From positions 1 through 20,158 of the forward strand of contig CAZIAB010000011.1 of NCBI GenBank assembly GCA_964537525.1: DNA of 20,158 bases, given 5' to 3'. The stretch is from CAYMDJ01 sp964537525. Lineage in GTDB: Archaea; Aenigmatarchaeota; Aenigmatarchaeia; QMZP01. This document shows, piece by piece, positions 1 through 7,200 of this stretch. Below the pieces are notes generated by a model, which searched no databases, was not told the origin of the DNA, and saw nothing but the letters and a program-made list of their open reading frames with translations. The position numbers and the translations under genes are program-made. Position 1 is the first letter of the stretch. Every line of letters begins with the position of its first letter.

Positions 1-113
1 AAGAGGCCGCAGCGGAGACAGGCGAGCCTGCAAAGGAAGGCGAAGCAAAGGAAGGCGCCGCAGAGGGCGAGCCTGCAAAAGAGGGAAAGAAGCCAGAGAA
101 GAAGGAAGAGTAA
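1..113 (+). CDS. Acidic Lys/Glu/Ala-rich C-terminal tail of an unidentified protein (5' truncated)
   Basis: The reading frame is open from base 3 to a TAA at 111-113. It encodes about 36 residues made almost only of Glu, Lys, Ala, Gly and Pro, with an imperfect internal repeat (GEPAKEG occurs twice, with EGEAKEG between). No folded domain falls inside the window, so the protein cannot be identified. Low-complexity charged tails of this kind occur on ribosomal and other nucleic-acid-binding proteins in some archaea, and the uL10 protein in this window has a similar one. That resemblance is compositional and does not prove relatedness. The downstream gene has its own TATA box, so this gene probably ends a separate transcript. 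Confidence 0.7.
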   Translation, partial: EAAAETGEPAKEGEAKEGAAEGEPAKEGKKPEKKEE

Positions 114-152
114 TCAAAAGCAGCTATTTTTGCCGAAAAGAGTCACCGAAAC

Positions 153-160
153 CTTTAAAT
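153..160 (+). promoter_or_regulatory. TATA box for the membrane winged-helix gene
   Basis: CTTTAAAT is preceded by a BRE-like CCGAAAC. Transcription would start about 25 bp downstream, near 180-184. An in-frame ATG at 159 lies inside this TATA box and could not be in the mRNA, which supports the ATG at 207 as the real start. Confidence 0.6.
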
Positions 161-206
161 GTTTTCACCTGAAAATAATAACATTCCTATAAAAGGATAT
201 GATATT

Positions 207-929
207 ATGGCTATTAGGTCCGACGCTGTTGAATGCTTCCTTGAGTGGTATACTTTCCACTACAACAAGTTCTTCTGGCTGATTTTCCTTGCGGCAGGCA
301 TAACCTTCATAGCAGGGCTGATATGGTCCATCGCGCTGGTCTTCTACTTCCAGGTCCTCCTGGGGGCGGTCATAATCACCGGAGGGATACACAGGCTCGG
401 TGAGGAGCTGAATTCGAGGAGCATGAGGAGGGTGCAGGCACGGATTGACAGGGACATCGACGAGATAATACAGTGGATGACCAAATCGCATGATTACACG
501 CTTTCCTTCAAGAACAGGCACGAGAACCGGTTCATGAGGCTTGACAAGAAGAGGGCGGAGCTCGAGAGCAAGTTCGATTCCCACGCGGACGGCATGGCAA
601 AGAAGATGATAGACGTCGAGAACAAGGTCAACAGGACCCTGAAGAGGGCAGAGAGGGATGCCCTAGTCCTGGACAGGATAGAGCAGATGGCGAAGCAGAT
701 GATGAGGGAGAGGGAACTCCTGGAGAGGAGGATACTCGACCTGTCATCCAGGCAGGCAAGGGCCCTCAAGCAGATAAGGAAGGGTGGCCAGATAACCAAC
801 AAGGAATACAGGGTCAGCTACAAGGTCTCTGAGAAGTCCGCCTACAACGAGCTCAAGGACCTTGAGAGCAAGGGCCTAATCACCAAGAAAGGAAGGGGAA
901 GGACGACCCACTACGTTCTGGCCTTCTAG
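207..929 (+). CDS. Membrane-anchored coiled-coil protein with C-terminal winged-helix domain
   Basis: This 240-aa protein begins with two hydrophobic segments (about residues 22-42 and 43-61) forming a helical hairpin. A long charged, Arg/Glu/Lys-rich helical region follows (about 65-180) with coiled-coil character. The last ~55 residues resemble a winged helix (ITNKEYR, then SEKSAYNELKDLESKGLI, a Lys/Gly/Arg-rich wing, THYVLAF), a fold also seen at the C-terminus of RecG-like and Fic-associated regulators. The start at 207 was chosen because an upstream in-frame ATG at 159 overlaps the predicted TATA box, and because AAAGGA lies 9 nt before 207. The most likely role is a membrane-tethered DNA-binding regulator or a nucleoid-membrane tether; neither the target nor the signal can be read from sequence. 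It is convergent with the lrp-like gene, with 22 bp between them. Confidence 0.8.
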   Translation: MAIRSDAVECFLEWYTFHYNKFFWLIFLAAGITFIAGLIWSIALVFYFQVLLGAVIITGGIHRLGEELNSRSMRRVQARIDRDIDEIIQWMTKSHDYTLSFKNRHENRFMRLDKKRAELESKFDSHADGMAKKMIDVENKVNRTLKRAERDALVLDRIEQMAKQMMRERELLERRILDLSSRQARALKQIRKGGQITNKEYRVSYKVSEKSAYNELKDLESKGLITKKGRGRTTHYVLAF

Positions 930-951
930 TTTTGCGCAGACCGGCGATACT

Positions 952-1386
952 TTAATGGATGACTATCAGGGTCTCTGTATTGACTATTCCTTCTATGTGC
1001 TGGATTTTCCCCAGAATCAGTTCATCCAGTTCCTGAACATCCTTCACCCTGACATAAGCCATCATGTCAGTGCCCCCGACGACGATATCAACTCTCTCCA
1101 CCCCGGCTATCCTTCCAATCTCCTTTGCAAGGATGTATTGTGTCCTGTTCCTTTCCTTGAGGAGCTTCAGGTCCACAGAAATCATTACGTATGCGCCGAT
1201 TTTCTTCCCAATCTTATCATTGTCCAGCTCTATCGTGTATCTCTTTATTATTCCTTCCCTTCTCAGCTTCCTGATGCGCTTGTGCACTGTTGTCATCGGA
1301 ATTGCCGTTTTTCTCGCTATCGACCGGATGGATAAACTACCGTCTTCCTTGAGGAGTTTAATTATTTTTTCATCCTTTTCGTCCAT
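952..1386 (-). CDS. Lrp/AsnC family transcriptional regulator
   Basis: At 144 aa this is a typical full-length Lrp/AsnC protein. The N-terminal helix-turn-helix spans about residues 1-60 (IRSIARKTAIPMTTVHKRIRKL), followed by the linker strand and a C-terminal RAM ligand-binding/oligomerisation domain (about 65-144) with a GAYVMISVDL strand and the GTDMMAYVRV loop. Members bind DNA as dimers to octamers and respond to amino acids or related effectors. The gene is divergent from an asparaginase-like gene across 132 bp, so it could regulate itself and that amino-acid-related neighbour; this is inference from position. A TATA box centred about 27 bp before the ATG and the lack of an SD motif suggest a leaderless transcript. 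Confidence 0.93.
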   Translation of the reverse strand: MDEKDEKIIKLLKEDGSLSIRSIARKTAIPMTTVHKRIRKLRREGIIKRYTIELDNDKIGKKIGAYVMISVDLKLLKERNRTQYILAKEIGRIAGVERVDIVVGGTDMMAYVRVKDVQELDELILGKIQHIEGIVNTETLIVIH

Positions 1387-1409
1387 TATTGAACAAATGT
1401 ATCCAAATA

Positions 1410-1417
1410 TTTATAAA
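1410..1417 (-). promoter_or_regulatory. TATA box for the lrp-like gene (leaderless start)
   Basis: TTTATAAA is centred about 27 bp upstream of the ATG at 1386, placing the transcription start at or within a base or two of the start codon. No SD motif precedes the ATG. An AT-rich inverted repeat (ATTTAT 1409-1414, ATAAAT 1425-1430) straddles this box and could be an operator, though it could be chance in AT-rich DNA. Confidence 0.6.
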
Positions 1418-1459
1418 ACTTTCCATAAATTCCATTATTTTCCCGTTTTAAGGGAACAT

Positions 1460-1468
1460 CTTTAAATA
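1460..1468 (+). promoter_or_regulatory. TATA box for the asparaginase-like gene
   Basis: CTTTAAATA lies about 55 bp before the ATG at 1519. The predicted start near 1490 gives a leader of about 30 nt that contains a GGTG SD-like motif at 1508-1511. Confidence 0.5.
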
Positions 1469-1518
1469 ACGGAGTTACATCTAATCTGTAACAAAAATCG
1501 AAAGTTTGGTGCATGCAT

Positions 1519-2025
1519 ATGGAAATAAAATTCGTCACAACAGGAGGAACAATAGACAAGGCATACTCCAAGAGCAAGGGGACATACAATTTCGATATAA
1601 TGAGTCCGTCGATATGCAGCATCCTGAAAAATGCGAACCCCAACTTCGAGCATGAAGTTGTTTCAGTTGCCAAGAAGGACAGCCTGGATTTGACCGAAGA
1701 TGATAGGCAGCTAATCTTTGACTCATGCAAGAGAATCGAGAACAAAAGGATAATAATCACCCACGGGACCGATACCATGATAGAAACCGCCAGGAAACTC
1801 AGTACGTTGAAAAACAAAATCATAGTTCTGGTAGGCTCTTCGCAGCCAGAGAGATTCAAGGAAACAGATGCCGATTTCAATGTCGGCTGCGCCGTGGGAG
1901 CAATCAACGTACTCTCATCCGGCGTATACATCGCGATGAACGGGAGGGTATACAGGTGGGACGAGTGCAGGAAGCTCGATTCCGGGCATTTCGTCGAAAA
2001 ACAGGGCCAGAATAAACCTTTATAA
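1519..2025 (+). CDS. Stand-alone asparaginase N-terminal-domain protein
   Basis: This 168-aa protein matches only the N-terminal domain of type I/II L-asparaginases (usually about 320-340 aa). The first catalytic Thr motif TTGGTID is at residues 7-13, the second catalytic motif THGTDTM follows mid-protein, and there is a KIIVLVGSSQP strand where asparaginases carry the Lys and a VGAMRP-like motif. The C-terminal domain, which completes the site in classical enzymes, is absent, and the ORF ends cleanly rather than in a frameshift. Short proteins of this type exist in other prokaryotes, so this is probably a genuine one-domain family of uncertain substrate. The start at 1519 fits GGTG at 1508-1511 (7-nt spacing); an ATG at 1513 would add two residues. 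Its stop codon lies inside the promoter of the next operon. Confidence 0.85.
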   Translation: MEIKFVTTGGTIDKAYSKSKGTYNFDIMSPSICSILKNANPNFEHEVVSVAKKDSLDLTEDDRQLIFDSCKRIENKRIIITHGTDTMIETARKLSTLKNKIIVLVGSSQPERFKETDADFNVGCAVGAINVLSSGVYIAMNGRVYRWDECRKLDSGHFVEKQGQNKPL

Positions 2026-2030
2026 AGGTT
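2015..2030 (+). promoter_or_regulatory. Palindromic TATA promoter of the ribosomal stalk operon
   Basis: AACCTTTATAAAGGTT is a perfect 16-bp palindrome whose core TTTATAAA (2019-2026) is a strong archaeal TATA box. Transcription would start near 2048, giving a leader of about 57 nt before uL1. The TAA stop of the upstream asparaginase-like gene (2023-2025) is part of the box. Confidence 0.65.
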
Positions 2031-2055
2031 AACGGTTTATTATTGTTACATATCC

Positions 2056-2080
2056 GCACGGTACGGCCTCCGTGCCGCGT
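2056..2080 (+). promoter_or_regulatory. Hairpin in the uL1 leader, possible uL1 autoregulatory site
   Basis: CGGTACGG (2059-2066) pairs with CCGTGCCG (2070-2077), with one G-U pair and a CCT loop. An A-C mismatch and two more pairs extend it to 2056/2080. A second small palindrome, CTACCTAGGTAG (2084-2095), follows and touches the SD. Archaeal uL1 is known to repress its own mRNA in Methanococcus; whether this leader is its target is inference. Confidence 0.45.
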
Positions 2081-2094
2081 TCACTACCTAGGTA

Positions 2095-2099
2095 GGAGG
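2095..2099 (+). promoter_or_regulatory. Shine-Dalgarno site of uL1
   Basis: GGAGG lies 5 nt before the ATG at 2105. Its first G is the last base of the palindrome at 2084-2095, so folding of that element could limit ribosome access. Confidence 0.75.
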
Positions 2100-2104
2100 A
2101 TAGC

Positions 2105-2740
2105 ATGAGAAACATTCTGGAGAAGCTCAAGAAGGCAAGGGAAGACTCCAAGAAGAGAAAATTCAAGCAGACCTGGGACTTTTCCATCAACCTCAAGGGG
2201 GTTGACCTGAAGAAGCCAGAGCACAGGTTCTCAATCGATTTCGTCCTTCCGGAAGGAAGGGGGAAGGACACGAAAGTAGTCATATTCGCAGACACCATGA
2301 TGGCCGAAGCAAAGAAGAACGCTGACCTCGTCATAACAAAGGACGACATGCCAGGCTATGCCAAGGACAGGAAGAAGCTCAAGGAGCTGGCCAACAATTA
2401 TGACTGGTTCTTCGGTGAGGTGAGCCTCATGGCGGGCATAGGAAAGTCGTTCGGCGCTGTCCTGGGAACCAGGGGAAAGATGCCCAAGCCAATCCCTCCC
2501 AAGGTTCCGATAAAGCCGTTCGTTGAGAGGGCAAAGAGGTCAACCAGGATAGCTGTCAAGTCCTCGCCGGTAATCCACGTGGTGGTAGGTTCAGAGGACA
2601 TGAGCGACGAGCAGATTGCAAGGAACGTCCAGGCAGTCTTCAATGCAGTCAAGGAGAAGCTGCCCAAGGGAGCGAGCAGCATGAAATCCGCTTACGTAAA
2701 ACTCACCATGGGAAAACCGATGAAGCTGGAGGTGGCCTGA
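2105..2740 (+). CDS. rpl1: Large subunit ribosomal protein uL1 (L1)
   Basis: The 211-aa product is a full-length archaeal uL1, the two-domain protein that forms the mobile L1 stalk on 23S rRNA and helps eject deacylated tRNA from the E site. The family signature around LGTRGKMPKPIPP is present (LGPRGKMP in most relatives). The VVVGSEDMSDEQIARNVQAVFNAV region is the usual return into domain I. The start has a strong SD. The last base of the TGA is the first base of the uL10 ATG (TGATG), and a GGAGGTGG motif 6 nt before that ATG sits inside the uL1 coding end, so translation of the two genes is coupled. uL11, often the first gene of this operon in archaea, is not adjacent here. Confidence 0.97.
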   Translation: MRNILEKLKKAREDSKKRKFKQTWDFSINLKGVDLKKPEHRFSIDFVLPEGRGKDTKVVIFADTMMAEAKKNADLVITKDDMPGYAKDRKKLKELANNYDWFFGEVSLMAGIGKSFGAVLGTRGKMPKPIPPKVPIKPFVERAKRSTRIAVKSSPVIHVVVGSEDMSDEQIARNVQAVFNAVKEKLPKGASSMKSAYVKLTMGKPMKLEVA

Positions 2741-3894
2741 TGGTATCAGAGAAGAAGAAGGAGACCGTGAAGGAAGTGAAATCCCGGCTCAGGGACTGCT
2801 CTGTTATAGGCATACTCGACATGACCTCCCTGCCGGCCAGGCAGCTGCACGACATGAGGAAGAAGATGAAGGATAACGCCAGGATAATGATGGTCAAGAA
2901 GCGCCTGATTTCAATCATACTCAAGGGGTCCGGACTGAAAGGCGCGGATGAGTTATCCTCTGCCATGAAGGGCCAGCCAGCCCTGCTGATGAGCAAGGAA
3001 AATCCTTTCAGGCTGGCAAGGATTATAGCCGAGTCAAAGAGCCCTGCACCCGCAAGGGGCGGAGACACCGCACCAATGGACATAATCGTGAAGGCCGGCC
3101 CCACGAGCCTTCCTGCAGGGCCCGTGATAGGGGAGCTGCAGAGGGTGAAGATACCGGCAATGATAGAGGGCGACAAGATATCAATAAGGAAGGAAACACT
3201 CCTGGTTAAGGAAGGTAACGAAATCTCTCCCGAACAGGCAGACATAATGGCAAAGCTCGGCATAGAGCCAATGGAGATAGGGCTTGACCTCGTTGCCGCG
3301 CTCGAGGACGGCATCGTCTACGCCAAGGACGTGCTGTTCGTCCCGCAGGAAGAATACGTTAATGGTTTGAAGAACGCCGCGCAGAGGGCGTTCAACCTCA
3401 CCTGCAGCATAGGATACTACACTTCCCAGAACATCGGAATATTCCTGTCAAAGGCCCACAACGAGGCGTTCAGCCTCTCGATGGAGGCAGGTCTCGTCAA
3501 CCCAGAGACCGTCGGGTTCCTACTTTCCAGGGGCCACTCACAGGCAGAGGCCCTGAAGGCGGCAGCCAAGCCCCCCGCGGAACCAGAAGAGCCAAAGGAA
3601 CAGGCAAAGGAGCCGGCAGAAGAAAAAACAACAGAAGAGGAACCGAAGGAAGAGACTCCAGCCGAGGAAAAGTCGGGGGACGAGAAACCGGCAGAGGAAC
3701 CAAAAGAAGAAAAGCCCGCAGAAGAAGCTGAGGCAAAGGAAGAACCTGCGGAGGAAGAGGCTCCCGCAGAAGAGAAGGAAGAAAAACCAAAGGAAGAGGA
3801 AAAGAAAGACGAGGCCCCGGAAGAGAAGAATGAACCAGAAGAGAAACCTGCGGGGAAGGAAAAGAAAGATGATGCTAACAAGGAGGTAGAGTAA
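2740..3894 (+). CDS. rpl10: Ribosomal stalk base protein uL10 (P0) with a long acidic low-complexity tail
   Basis: The 384-aa protein has the uL10 rRNA-binding domain (about 1-105), the archaeal/eukaryal insertion domain (about 110-190, PTSLPAGPVIGEL), and the helical spine that docks P1 dimers (about 195-270). From about residue 273 it runs into a ~112-residue tail of nearly pure Glu, Lys, Pro and Ala with EEKPAEE-like repeats. Archaeal P0 is usually about 330-345 aa and typically ends in a short hydrophobic factor-recruiting motif like that of P1; here the protein ends NKEVE and the motif is missing. Recruitment of GTPase factors would then rest on P1 copies. The gene overlaps uL1 by one base and is followed after one base by P1. 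Confidence 0.96.
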   Translation: MVSEKKKETVKEVKSRLRDCSVIGILDMTSLPARQLHDMRKKMKDNARIMMVKKRLISIILKGSGLKGADELSSAMKGQPALLMSKENPFRLARIIAESKSPAPARGGDTAPMDIIVKAGPTSLPAGPVIGELQRVKIPAMIEGDKISIRKETLLVKEGNEISPEQADIMAKLGIEPMEIGLDLVAALEDGIVYAKDVLFVPQEEYVNGLKNAAQRAFNLTCSIGYYTSQNIGIFLSKAHNEAFSLSMEAGLVNPETVGFLLSRGHSQAEALKAAAKPPAEPEEPKEQAKEPAEEKTTEEEPKEETPAEEKSGDEKPAEEPKEEKPAEEAEAKEEPAEEEAPAEEKEEKPKEEEKKDEAPEEKNEPEEKPAGKEKKDDANKEVE

Positions 3895-3895
3895 C

Positions 3896-4201
3896 ATGGA
3901 TTTAATCTATGGTGCACTTCTCCTTCACAGCGCGAAAAAGGAGATAAACGAGGCAAACCTCAAGAAGGTCGTTGAGGCAGTCGGTGAGAAGCCGGAGGCC
4001 GGAAAGATAAAGGCCCTCGTCTCCAGCCTCGAGGGCGTTGACATCGAAGAGGCAATAAAGCAGACGGCTGTTGCAACCGCTGCACCCGCAGCTACGGCAG
4101 CAGAGAGCGCAAGTGAGGAGAAGAAGGAAGAGAAGAAGGAAGAGGACCAGGGAAAGAAGGCCGAAGAGGCTGCAGCAGGACTATCGTCCCTGTTCGGTTA
4201 A
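3896..4201 (+). CDS. rpl12: Ribosomal stalk protein P1/L12
   Basis: The 101-aa product is a complete archaeal P1 (L12). The N-terminal dimerisation and P0-docking domain starts MDLIYGALLLHSAKKEINE, an Ala-rich hinge spans about 65-80, an acidic Lys/Glu segment follows, and the conserved C-terminus GLSSLFG recruits translational GTPases. AGGAGGT at 3881-3887, inside the end of uL10, is 8 nt before the ATG. The stop of uL10 is one base upstream, so the two are co-transcribed and probably translationally coupled; several P1 dimers are needed per P0. It is the last gene of the operon and faces the convergent surface-protein operon. Confidence 0.97.
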   Translation: MDLIYGALLLHSAKKEINEANLKKVVEAVGEKPEAGKIKALVSSLEGVDIEEAIKQTAVATAAPAATAAESASEEKKEEKKEEDQGKKAEEAAAGLSSLFG

Positions 4202-4203
4202 GT

Positions 4204-4232
4204 TTGCACGTTTTCCTTCAAGGACCGTGCAA
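4204..4232 (+). terminator. Stem-loop just after the stalk operon
   Basis: TTGCACG (4204-4210) pairs with CGTGCAA (4226-4232), with an inner TCCT/AGGA stem (4214-4217, 4221-4224) around a TCA loop. It starts 3 nt after the P1 stop and lies between convergent operons. No long T-run follows, so it may mark an mRNA 3' end or protect the message rather than act as a classical archaeal terminator. The rest of 4233-4296 shows no gene. Confidence 0.4.
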
Positions 4233-4296
4233 TCCCTGGACAGAATCCCTCTATGAAGGCCTTTCCTTAGCCTCAACACTATTCTGATAAAATGGA

Positions 4297-7200
4297 TTAT
4301 TTCGGCGGGGGTATCTCCGTTAGGGCATTGCCCTCTGCCACCGTAAGCTCCGGCACGTCAAGGGAGTCGCACATCTCCCTCTTCTCCATTATCTGCAGCC
4401 TGATTGCCTCCTGCTGCTCCCCTTGGTCGCTGTGCCTCTCTCCCTCCTCCATTGCCTTCTGCTGTGAGATTATGGAATCCACCAGGAAGTTCGGGCTCCT
4501 CGTGATTATGAACATTATCATGAAAAGGATGGCGAGGAAGCTGAAGACAGACTGCCACATCGTCGTTTCAGACATCGACTTGTCCAGGTCAGCAATCTGT
4601 CTCTCTGCGGCAGCTATCGCCGAGATGCAGTCCTGAACAGACTCCGTATATTCCTTGTTTATACCCAGCTCAGCTTCCCCCTCTATGCTCTGCGTGACAG
4701 TGAAATTGCTTATCTTGTAGTTGATAATCATCATAGTCTTGACTGATATGTTCGCAATACCCGGTTCGGTAGCCCCGGGCACGGTTACGTTCTCGAGCGC
4801 AAACGGACAAATGTAATGGTTCTTCCCTGTCTCGTTGCAGAGGACGGGGGTGTCCTCCTGCTCAACTGCCGAGTAGTATGCGTCAACTGCCATCACCCCC
4901 GCGGGCGGGTTGACGATACTCACGTGGGCCAGCGTGCTCGTGGTTATCCTGCATGTCTGGCCTTCCCTGTAGATGAAGCAGTCCGTCGGGTCAGGCTCGA
5001 ACCCAGTTATCTCCAGAAGGATGCTGCTGTTCGGGAGGCAGACACCATTGGGATTGTGGCCGGTGTAGCAGAAATATTCCTCACCGTAGACAGAGCACCC
5101 GCAATCGCGGCAGCAGCTCGACTGCGTCTCATCGAAATTCTCCTCGCAGCCGCCCTCCCCGCAGTGCGAGGTGACGTTTATCCTTATCTCATCAACAGGA
5201 ACGTCATAAGCATCTATAATTTTGTCCGGGCCCTCGTTATAAGTGTGACTTATTGAAAACATGCTCTGGGTAAGAACGAGCTCCCTGGTGGCGGGATGGA
5301 AATACGGGCTTCCCACATAATCAATCGGGGGGATAATCATCTGGCACGTGAAGTTGTATTCTGCCTCATACTGGGATTCCACCCTCGTGCATATAAGCAT
5401 GCACTCGAACTCGCCTGCCTGTATCATACATTCCCCGGACACGGATGTCCCGCTCGGGTAGTTCGGTATGTGTCCTGATATGTCGAGGTAATGCTGTATC
5501 GAAGAATCCTGGAACATGTCATCCTCCACGTAATCCACATCCACCCCGAAATCCATGTTCCTGCACCCGTCCCCGCTGGTCGGCCCGCCCGTGTCATAGG
5601 TATCGCAGTAATATCCGGTGGGGCACCCGCAGTCATAGCAGCATAACAGGTAGTCCTCATCGGCCCCGCAGACATTGTCCCCGCACCAGTGTCCGCCTAT
5701 TGATATCGCAGGGAACGTCCTGACCATGGTAGCCTCCATCACCCCCCCTGTCCCGTTGCTGTACCTGACCTCTGCAGTGAAGACGGGCGACAGCTCATAG
5801 TCAGCGAGGGGGTCATAACCGGAAACGTAAAACGACAACAAGCATCTTGCCCTGTACTCGCCCGATTCATAATAACCTTCGCAGTCCTCGACCACGCATG
5901 TTGATTCGCACTCACCCCCGCCGCTCGAGCACCCCATTTCGCAGGAGAGGGAATCGAGGTGCAGGTTCAAGGGGCTGTTCTTCACCCCCACGACGATGTC
6001 GGCCCTGTTAGCGCCATACCTCTGGTCATAGAAGTGCGACGGGTCTATGGAAACCATATACAGGTCGCTGTCGGTAATGGGATCCTTGCACTTGGCATCG
6101 CTGGGAACAGAACCGGCCCCTCCCCAGTCGCAATACTCCCCTGCAGGACACATGCAATCAAGGCAGCAGCTCGACTGGCTCTCGCCGAGACCGGATTCGC
6201 AGGCAAGGTTGCCGCACTCGAAAGAGCCTATCGTGACGTTCGGGAAGGACGCAGTCAGCTCCTTTGTCCTGATGGTTTCACCGTCAGAATACCCTATCAC
6301 CATGGTTATGCTGTTCGGTCCCACGCTATAATCGCCCGTGTTGCAGTCCCCGACGGCAGGGACGTTGACAGCGCACGAGAAGACCCCTGAGGAACCCTCA
6401 GTGCAGGTGGTAGGCTCCACATGGCCTGCAAGCCTGTAACGGAAGCTCTTGGCGGTTGCATCAGAGGGAGGGTTGTTCACCTTCACCGGTATGTATATCA
6501 CATGGTCCTCGTTGCAGTTTATCACCCTGGTGTCAGGGGTCCCGTGCAGTGACATGGTTATCGCGCTGCTCACTTTGCACACCATTGCAGCATCGCAATA
6601 GTATCCTGCCGGGCAGCCACAATCATAGCAGCAGTTTGACTGGCTCTCGTCAACGTAACCCTCGCAGGTACCGTCGCCGCACGTGTAATCGGGGTTCAGG
6701 CTCAGGGCAATGGAACCCATTATCCCTGAATCGTTCTTCGGGAACGCGAAATAATAGGAGTTGGTTATGGACCCCAGTTCGTCACCGCTTACGGTCTCCA
6801 CCCAGAACTCCGGTGGTTCCTCAGACTCCAGGCCGCGTATCTCAGTGGCGGTCCTGAACACGACCTTATATATCCAGTCAGGATTCATCGGAACCATTAG
6901 GAAGTTCTCCACGTAATACCTTATCTGGCCCAGGAACTGCGACGCCTTCGCGTGTATTTCTATCTCACCTATCTCCCTGGAGTCCAGGGCAAAGTTCAGT
7001 TCGCTGCTCCTTGTCACGATGTCCCAGTTCCCTACCCATGATATCCCACCCAGCCGCTTCACCCTCACGAGAGTCATGATGTTGGCAGCCTGGGGATATC
7101 CCACCCCTCCGCTCACATCCGACCACAGATACTCCGCGACAAAGTTTCCCTCATACTTTACAGGGGTGACCTGGTTTACACAGACTCGCGGGTCCCTCCC

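Noticed and set aside
159..206. 16-codon N-terminal extension of the membrane winged-helix protein
   Set aside because: Its ATG is part of the predicted TATA box and would not be transcribed.
1409..1430. Lrp operator (ATTTAT-N10-ATAAAT)
   Set aside because: The arms are pure AT in an AT-rich promoter and overlap the TATA box, so chance is likely; mentioned only as a weak candidate.
3417..3956. Ser/Phe- and Leu/Phe-rich minus-strand ORFs opposite the uL10 tail
   Set aside because: They are the complement of a purine-rich Glu/Lys-coding tract, which removes stops on the other strand; composition is unnatural and uL10 is certain.
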